From: Croceicoccus sediminis
Lineage (GTDB): Bacteria; Pseudomonadota; Alphaproteobacteria; Sphingomonadales; Sphingomonadaceae
Direction of reading: 5' to 3'
DNA length: 64,000 nt
NCBI RefSeq assembly: GCF_007570835.1
Contig: NZ_SUNC01000003.1
Span: forward strand, 124,001-188,000
Shown here: positions 58,996-64,000 of the stretch, piece after piece
Numbering within the stretch: position 1 is the stretch's first letter
How the letters are laid out: every line of letters begins with the position of its first letter
The notes under the pieces: generated by a model
What the model saw: only the letters and a program-made list of their open reading frames with translations
The model's database searches: none
Told to the model about the DNA's origin: nothing
Position numbers and translations under genes: made by a program

Positions 58996-59787
58996 TCAGC
59001 CCTTCGCGTCGGACACGCCTTCGATCTCGCGATCGCGGTTGATGCCGAGGATGAACAGGGACATGCCCTCATTGAAAAGGCTGTCCGCATCGAGCTGTAG
59101 CGGCGCGACCTTGCCGAAGATGATATGCTCCATCTTGACCGGATCTAGCGCGGCCAGCTTCTCTTCGTAGAACTGGTTGTGGTCCGCCGGCATCAGGTCG
59201 TGCGTGGCCTGGTTGGCCGTGCTCATCACGAATTCGTGAATGATCTGCGTGTGAATGCCGGTCCGCTGGGCCGACAATCCTGCCGAGCGGATGTCCCCGA
59301 CAAGTCGGTTCAGCATTTCCGCGCCGTAATCCCGGTCACCGAAAGCCGTCAGCTGAAAGATGCGGAACTGGTGGTTCGAAACCAGGTAGGCCGCAATTCC
59401 CGGATATTCGATTAGGGAATCGTAGAAACGCTTGGCCCCGTTGCGCACGTCCTGTTCCCAGTCGCCGGTCGGTTCCGGCCACTTCTTGAGCACGTTCTGG
59501 TAGAACAGGTTCATGATACCGGAGGTCAGCCAGTCGCGTCCGCCGATATAGTAATGGATCAGCGCCGGGGTTACGCCCATCGACCGGGCGACGACGATTA
59601 TCGAGATATCCTGCAGCGCGACCGATTTCGAAAGCTTCAGAGCCGTACGCAGGATGCTGCGCCGGCTGGTCCCGCCCTTTTCGCTTGAGGGCGGACGACC
59701 GGGTTTCCGGGTCGTACCCTTGGCAGATGCCCGGCGCGGTTTCTTGGCACCGTCCGCCTTGCCGGTCTTGCTGCTAGTACTGCTCAC
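58996..59787 (-). CDS. TetR/AcrR family transcriptional regulator (paralogue of the one at 4453)
   Basis: This 263-residue regulator starts at a GTG at 59785-59787, in the same context as its paralogue; the frame reads through further upstream but the extra residues do not align. A basic tail (KPRRASAKGTTRKPGRPPSS) precedes the helix-turn-helix (SIIVVARSMGVTPALIHYY) and a helical ligand domain with FQLTAFGDRDYGAEML. It probably controls the VOC, TonB and SDR genes around it and may share operators with the first TetR protein. Confidence 0.92.
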   Translation of the reverse strand: MSSTSSKTGKADGAKKPRRASAKGTTRKPGRPPSSEKGGTSRRSILRTALKLSKSVALQDISIIVVARSMGVTPALIHYYIGGRDWLTSGIMNLFYQNVLKKWPEPTGDWEQDVRNGAKRFYDSLIEYPGIAAYLVSNHQFRIFQLTAFGDRDYGAEMLNRLVGDIRSAGLSAQRTGIHTQIIHEFVMSTANQATHDLMPADHNQFYEEKLAALDPVKMEHIIFGKVAPLQLDADSLFNEGMSLFILGINRDREIEGVSDAKG

Positions 59788-60179
59788 GCCCCGATCCCTG
59801 TAACATTGCGCGGTGCGACACACCGCGGGCAGACCCGTATGAACTCTCTGTCAGACGCGCAAGCATCCTGTAAAGAGCCAGTAAGGGGAGTTTGCGCACA
59901 ATGCTTCCCGACCAAAGTCGGCCCGTTCCCCGGAAGTGATGCGAGGTCTATAATTAATGACATCACCAATTTTTATTGGCGCTGTTTTCGCGAACCAGGC
60001 GTGTCATCGGCAGGCCGGATAACCGGCCCTTCCCTTTCATTCCAGCCTTTCTTTCCCGTCGCCCCAACCCTTCCACAACGGTTGACACCCCGCATAAATT
60101 AGTTTGACTCGGAATTGGCGACACGCATAGTCTCTCCAAGCAATAAGCGCTGCGCAGACGGCGTGGATGGAGAGCAAGC
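59788..60179. promoter_or_regulatory. Promoter region between TetR and the SDR operon
   Basis: The 392-base divergent gap contains, on the minus strand, the TetR promoter block (59842-59875) with TTTACA, 12 bases, GTCTGACA, as before the first TetR gene. On the plus strand a -35-like TTGACT (60104-60109) and ATAGTC (60127-60132), 17 bases apart, would give a leader of about 40 bases to the small ORF. CCAAT-TTTT-ATTGG lies at 59966-59979. No gene is seen. Confidence 0.45.
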
Positions 60180-60299
60180 ATGAAAGCGGACATCGTATCC
60201 CGCCGGGCCAGCACCGGTCCGCGCGGAAACGCAGGCACCATTGCCAACTTCGAAGACAGCACGGCCAATGTCCGCACCATTCAGGCGATCCGCCCATGA
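60180..60299 (+). CDS. Small ORF of 39 residues, translationally coupled to the SDR gene
   Basis: An ATG at 60180 has GGAG seven bases upstream and opens a 39-codon frame, MKADIVSRRASTGPRG at its start and RTIQAIRP at its end. Its TGA (60297-60299) overlaps the SDR ATG (60296-60298) as ATGA. The SDR gene itself has no good ribosome-binding site, so reading through this frame may be needed to translate it. I know no family like it. It could be a functional peptide or a coupling leader. Confidence 0.6.
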   Translation: MKADIVSRRASTGPRGNAGTIANFEDSTANVRTIQAIRP

Positions 60300-61051
60300 G
60301 CCGGCTTGCAGGGCGCGTCGCGCTGGTAACCGGCGGGCTGAGAGGGATCGGCCTGTCCTGCGTCGAACGACTGCTTGATGAAGGCGCGTCGGTGATGATC
60401 GGCGACCTGGCCGACGCGGAAGACGTCGACCTTTCCGCCTACGGCGAGAACGTGGATTACGTCCGCCTCGACGTCGCCGACGAGGATGCCTGGACCAACG
60501 CGGTCGCCTCGATCGAGGCGCGGTTCGGCAGGCTCGACATCCTGGTGTCGAACGCGGGGATCGGGACCCCATGCGCGCTGCGCGAGGAAACGCTGGAAAA
60601 CTGGCGCAAGACGATAGCCGTCAACCTCGACGGCACGTTCCTGGGCACCAAGCATTGTGCCGACCTGCTGGCAAAAAGCGGACGCGACTGGAAAGGCGGC
60701 GCCAGCATCGTGAACATCTCCTCGATGATGGGACTGATCGCGCTGCCGAAAGGCGGGCCCTATAACGCCAGCAAGGGCGGCGTTCGCCTGTTCACCAAGG
60801 TCGCCGCGCTGGAATTTGCCGAAGACAAGATGCCGATCCGCGTCAACTCGGTGCACCCCGGCTTTGTCGCGACCGAACTGTTCGCCGCCTTCCCCGACGA
60901 ACTGAAAGCCTTCATGACCTCGTCCACGCCCTTGGGCCGCGTGGCCCAGACCGAGGAAATTGCCGCCGTCGTCGCGTTCCTTGCCTCCGACGATGCAAGC
61001 TTCGTCACCGGATCGGAACTCGTCGTCGATGGCGGCTATACCGCGAAATAG
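60296..61051 (+). CDS. SDR family oxidoreductase
   Basis: The 251-residue classical SDR has VALVTGGLRGIG, the NAG in LVSNAGIG, catalytic Ser and YNASKGG, and ends SELVVDGGYTAK. The start at 60296 overlaps the small ORF; an open frame extends upstream but in a different frame from the small ORF and without a ribosome-binding site. It forms an operon with a second SDR, an FAD oxidase and a fumarylacetoacetase-family gene. It may oxidise a hydroxy acid, such as a 2-keto-3-deoxyaldonate, or a ring alcohol. Confidence 0.92.
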   Translation: MSRLAGRVALVTGGLRGIGLSCVERLLDEGASVMIGDLADAEDVDLSAYGENVDYVRLDVADEDAWTNAVASIEARFGRLDILVSNAGIGTPCALREETLENWRKTIAVNLDGTFLGTKHCADLLAKSGRDWKGGASIVNISSMMGLIALPKGGPYNASKGGVRLFTKVAALEFAEDKMPIRVNSVHPGFVATELFAAFPDELKAFMTSSTPLGRVAQTEEIAAVVAFLASDDASFVTGSELVVDGGYTAK

Positions 61052-61060
61052 GAGATCGTC

Positions 61061-61831
61061 ATGGGTGGAGTTCTGGAAGGCACTGTCGCGCTGGTAACGG
61101 GTGCGGGCGGCGGTATCGGTTCCGCCACGGTGAAGGCTATGATGGATGCAGGTGCCGAGGTGATCGCAACCGATCTTCAGGCACCGGCGGGCGGAACACT
61201 GTCGCTGGCGCACGACGTCACCGATCAGGCGCAGTGGCAGCAGGTCGCCGACACGATCCGGGACCGCTGGGGCAGGCTCGACGTGCTGGTCAACAATGCC
61301 GGCACGGTCAAGATCGCCTCGATCGAACAGACCACGATAGAGGACTGGCGGCGCATGATGGCCGTCAACGCCGAAGCCATCCTGCTGGGCCACCAGGCGA
61401 TGCTGCCGCTGCTTCGCGAAGCGGGTAAGAACCGGGAGGGCGGCGCCTCTATCGTCAACATTTCGTCGGTCAGCGGCCTGGTCGGCAATGCCTTTGCCGC
61501 GGCCTATGGCGCCAGCAAGGCCGCGGTCCGGCTGTTCTCCAAGGCGGCAGCGCTCGAATTCGCGGCGCTCGGCTACAACATCCGCGTGAATTCGGTTCAC
61601 CCCGGCGGGGTCGAAACGGACATGAGCGAGCTGATCTGCCAGACGTTCGTCGACATGGGGATGGCCCCCGACATGGCGGCGGCACGAGCGGATTCGGCGC
61701 GGCTGCAACCGATCGGCCGCACCGGCAAGCCGAGCGAAATCGCCAATGCCGTCGTGTTCCTGAGTTCGACAGCGGCCAGTTTCATCACCGGTTCCGAAAT
61801 GGCCGTCGACGGCGGCTGGACAGCGGGATGA
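61061..61831 (+). CDS. SDR family oxidoreductase
   Basis: The 256-residue SDR has VALVTGAGGGIGSATVKA, VNNAGTVKI, ISSVSGLVGNAFAAAYGASK and MAVDGGWTAG at the end. It lies nine bases after the previous SDR gene. The pair probably performs two successive or stereospecific oxidations. The substrate is unknown. Confidence 0.92.
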   Translation: MGGVLEGTVALVTGAGGGIGSATVKAMMDAGAEVIATDLQAPAGGTLSLAHDVTDQAQWQQVADTIRDRWGRLDVLVNNAGTVKIASIEQTTIEDWRRMMAVNAEAILLGHQAMLPLLREAGKNREGGASIVNISSVSGLVGNAFAAAYGASKAAVRLFSKAAALEFAALGYNIRVNSVHPGGVETDMSELICQTFVDMGMAPDMAAARADSARLQPIGRTGKPSEIANAVVFLSSTAASFITGSEMAVDGGWTAG

Positions 61832-61877
61832 AGCGCGATAGCCGCCCCGCTGAGTACGTCCCTGCAAGGGGGATGGC

Positions 61878-63275
61878 ATGACAGCGCGCCCGGACACGCC
61901 AGCCTCGGGAATAGAGGCGGCGCTGGTCGAACTCGAAGCGTTGCTGGGTGACAGGTTGAGCACTTCTGCCGGCGTGACGCGGCAATATGCATCGGGCGAA
62001 TCTTTCCCCGCCGCTTATCCGCCTGACGGCGTCGCCTTTCCAACCTCGACCGAGGAAGTGAGCCAAATCGCGGCGATTTGCCATCGCCACCGCATGCCGA
62101 TGGTGCCCAGCGGTGCGGGGACGTCGCTGGAAGGGCACATCGCGGCGCCGTTCGGCGGGCTGGCGATCAATTTTGCGCGGATGAACCGCATCCTGCACGT
62201 GGACGGCGCCGATCTCGATTGCACCGTCGAACCGGGCGTCACGCGTGAGCAGCTCAATATCCACCTTCGCGATTCCGGTCTGTTTTTTCCCATCGACCCC
62301 GGTGCCGATGCCTCGATCGGCGGCATGGCTTCGACCCGCGCATCGGGCACGAATGCCGTCCGCTATGGCACGATGGCGCACAACGTTCTGGGACTGACCG
62401 TGGTGCAGCCGGACTGCACCGTCATCCGCACGGGAGGACGGGCGCGCAAGTCATCGGCAGGATATGATCTGACGCGGCTCTATGTCGGCTCTGAAGGCAC
62501 GCTGGGCATCATTACCGAGGTCAAGCTGCGGCTTTACGGCATTCCGGAATCCATCCTTTCGGCCACTTGCAGCTTCGATACCTTGGAAGGCGCGGTGGAC
62601 ACCGTGATGCAGACCATCCAGATGGGCATCCCCGTCGCACGTGTCGAGTTCATGGACGAAACGCAGGTTCGCGCATGCAATGCCTTCTCCGCGCTCGGCC
62701 TGCCGGAAAAACCGCACCTCTTCTTCGAATTCCATGGCAGCCCCGCCGGGACCGAGGATCAGGCCGGCACCGTGGCCGCACTGGTGCAGGAAAACGGTGG
62801 CAGCCCGCTTGCATGGGCGACCTCGACCGAGGATCGCAATCGCCTGTGGAAGGCCCGGCACGACGCCTATCACGCCAATCGCGCCATACGCCCCAATGCC
62901 ACGCTCTGGCCTTCCGACATCGCTGTCCCGATCAGCGAATTGCCCGCCAGTGTCCTGGCCGTTCGCGCGGACATCGAACGCAACGGGCTATGCGCCCCCA
63001 TCGTCGGCCATGTCGGTGACGGCAATTACCACGTCTCCTTCATGATCGATCCCGACGACGCAGACGAAAAACGCCGCGCCGAGGAAGTCTATTCGCGCAT
63101 GATCCGCGCCGCATTGGCCGTGGGCGGCACGTGCACCGGAGAACATGGCATTGGCATGATGAAACAGGCCTATCTCGTGGAGGAAACGGGCGCCGAGGCC
63201 GTGGCCACCATGCGCGCGGTAAAACAGGCGCTCGACCCGCTGAACCTGATGAATCCCGGCAAGATTTTCGCCTAG
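61878..63275 (+). CDS. FAD-linked oxidase (GlcD/D-lactate dehydrogenase-like)
   Basis: The 465-residue protein is a vanillyl-alcohol-oxidase-type flavoprotein: the FAD-binding PSGAGTSLEGH near residue 77, IDPGADASIGGMASTRASGTNAVRYG, GSEGTLGIITEVKLR and the C-terminal GEHGIGMMKQAYL. Relatives oxidise 2-hydroxyacids such as D-lactate, glycolate or 2-hydroxyglutarate. Together with two SDRs and a fumarylacetoacetase-family enzyme it would fit a pathway that ends in pyruvate and a 2-hydroxyacid. Confidence 0.92.
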   Translation: MTARPDTPASGIEAALVELEALLGDRLSTSAGVTRQYASGESFPAAYPPDGVAFPTSTEEVSQIAAICHRHRMPMVPSGAGTSLEGHIAAPFGGLAINFARMNRILHVDGADLDCTVEPGVTREQLNIHLRDSGLFFPIDPGADASIGGMASTRASGTNAVRYGTMAHNVLGLTVVQPDCTVIRTGGRARKSSAGYDLTRLYVGSEGTLGIITEVKLRLYGIPESILSATCSFDTLEGAVDTVMQTIQMGIPVARVEFMDETQVRACNAFSALGLPEKPHLFFEFHGSPAGTEDQAGTVAALVQENGGSPLAWATSTEDRNRLWKARHDAYHANRAIRPNATLWPSDIAVPISELPASVLAVRADIERNGLCAPIVGHVGDGNYHVSFMIDPDDADEKRRAEEVYSRMIRAALAVGGTCTGEHGIGMMKQAYLVEETGAEAVATMRAVKQALDPLNLMNPGKIFA

Positions 63276-63346
63276 AGAGCAATAACCCGAGGTGCCCTTT
63301 CGCACGGCACCCGCGATTACGAACGCATTGAACAAGGAACGAATCG

Positions 63347-64000
63347 ATGAAACTGGCGACCTATAGTGTGGACGGCAAGGAACAGCTGGGCGTCGTCGTC
63401 GGCGATGGCGTCGTGTCGATCGCGAAACACCTGCCCGATGCGCCCCGGACCATGATCGAACTTGTGCAGAACTGGTCGCAGTACGCAGGGCCAGTAGGCG
63501 AACTGCAGGGCCGCGCTGCGGACGTGGATCTTGATGCGGTACGCCTGTGCGCGCCGGTGCCGCGTCCGGGCAAGGTGCTGGCCATCGGCCTGAATTACAA
63601 GGACCATATCGCGGAAACCGGGATGGAAACGCCCGACCAACAGACGTGGTTTGCCAAGATGCCGACTTCGGTCGCAGGCCCATACGATGCAATCGAACTG
63701 CCGGCCGTTTCCGACGACCTCGATTACGAGGCGGAGCTTGTCATGGTGATCGGCAAGCGCGCACGCAACGTCCCGCGCGATCGCGCGCATGAGGTGATTT
63801 TCGGCTTCTGCACCGGCAACGACGTTAGCGTGCGGGACTGGCAGCTTCGCGTGTCGCAATGGATCGTCGGCAAGTCGTTCGATACCCACGCGCCTTTCGG
63901 CCCCTGGATCACCACATCGGATGAAACCGACGGAAGCGACCTGGGCATCCGCTGCCTGGTGAACGGCGAAGTGCGGCAATCTTCGAATACGAGACACCTG
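63347..64000 (+). CDS. Fumarylacetoacetate hydrolase family protein, 3' end cut by window edge
   Basis: The frame starts at ATG 63347 with AAGGA upstream and runs open to the window edge, giving 218 residues. It shows VLAIGLNYKDHIAETGM, the metal-binding acidic site in DYEAELVMVIGKRA, and GNDVSVRDWQ, as in fumarylacetoacetase and 2,4-diketo-3-deoxyaldonate hydrolases. It would hydrolyse a C-C bond of a diketo acid in the cytoplasm. It follows the FAD oxidase by 71 bases in the same operon. Confidence 0.9.
   Translation, partial: MKLATYSVDGKEQLGVVVGDGVVSIAKHLPDAPRTMIELVQNWSQYAGPVGELQGRAADVDLDAVRLCAPVPRPGKVLAIGLNYKDHIAETGMETPDQQTWFAKMPTSVAGPYDAIELPAVSDDLDYEAELVMVIGKRARNVPRDRAHEVIFGFCTGNDVSVRDWQLRVSQWIVGKSFDTHAPFGPWITTSDETDGSDLGIRCLVNGEVRQSSNTRHL

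Noticed and set aside
1-64000. CRISPR arrays, tRNA or rRNA genes, insertion sequences, phage or plasmid origin genes
   Set aside because: I saw no regularly spaced repeats, no cloverleaf-like segments with CCA ends, no transposase or integrase motifs and no replication gene on either strand.

Overview
The window looks like a 64 kb piece of the chromosome (or a large replicon) of a GC-rich alphaproteobacterium, most likely a sphingomonad (Novosphingobium/Sphingobium/Sphingopyxis-like). The reasons are four long TonB-dependent receptors with the sphingomonad pattern (signal peptide ending VAAQ or PALAQ, then IVVTAQRR), many SDR, MDR, VOC and thiolase catabolic genes, and the style of the regulators. 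This assignment is inference. I see no rRNA, tRNA, CRISPR array, transposase or phage gene. Nearly all the DNA is coding, and most genes sit in short operons with 1-4 bp overlaps.

Layout. (A) 1-11.0 kb: a catabolic block with a thiolase (cut by the window edge), an SDR, two zinc-less MDR oxidoreductases, a Tat-exported amidohydrolase, a TetR regulator, an NmrA-like protein, a crotonase that carries the 6-oxocamphor-hydrolase catalytic pattern, and a TonB receptor. (B) 11.4-18.6 kb: one seven-gene minus-strand operon joining branched-chain 2-oxoacid dehydrogenase (E1alpha, E1beta, E2) to leuC-leuD-leuB and a flavin reductase. (C) 18.8-27.1 kb: an MFS transporter and an AraC regulator, divergent from an operon of a TIGR04076-like small protein, an aldo/keto reductase, a dimethylformamidase-large-subunit-like amidase and a TonB receptor. 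(D) 27.2-30.7 kb: ion homeostasis (CaCA antiporter, NhaA), YdcH and a LysR regulator.

(E) 30.8-51.9 kb: a sugar-acid catabolic island. It has two aldehyde dehydrogenases (one of the 2-oxoglutarate-semialdehyde type), two enolase-superfamily dehydratases plus a degenerate third, an SMP-30 lactonase, an NTF2-like protein, a 2-oxopentenoate-hydratase-like enzyme, an HpcH/HpaI aldolase, an L-fucose-dehydrogenase-like AKR, an acyl-CoA ligase, a TonB receptor, a UMF1-like MFS permease, a GntR/FCD regulator, a PQQ quinohemoprotein dehydrogenase and a XylX-like 2-keto-3-deoxy-aldonate dehydratase. Copies of a palindromic element (consensus TRRCATGTYAGW, perfect form CTAACATGTTAG) stand in front of the promoters throughout this island, which points to one GntR regulon. 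(F) 52.4-53.3 kb: a genuine formylglycine-generating enzyme without a visible sulfatase.

(G) 53.6-64 kb: a second catabolic block that mirrors block A. It holds a phosphotriesterase-family protein lacking the HxH metal motif, an epoxide-hydrolase-like protein, a TonB receptor and a TetR regulator closely paralogous to those of block A, a VOC protein, and an operon of a 39-residue small ORF, two SDRs, an FAD-linked oxidase and a fumarylacetoacetase-family protein (cut by the window edge).

The most interesting items are the GntR-controlled oxidative sugar-acid island with its shared operator, the BCKDH-leuCDB-flavin reductase operon, the dimethylformamidase-like operon, the two enzyme-family members that have lost metal ligands, and the translationally coupled 39-residue ORF.
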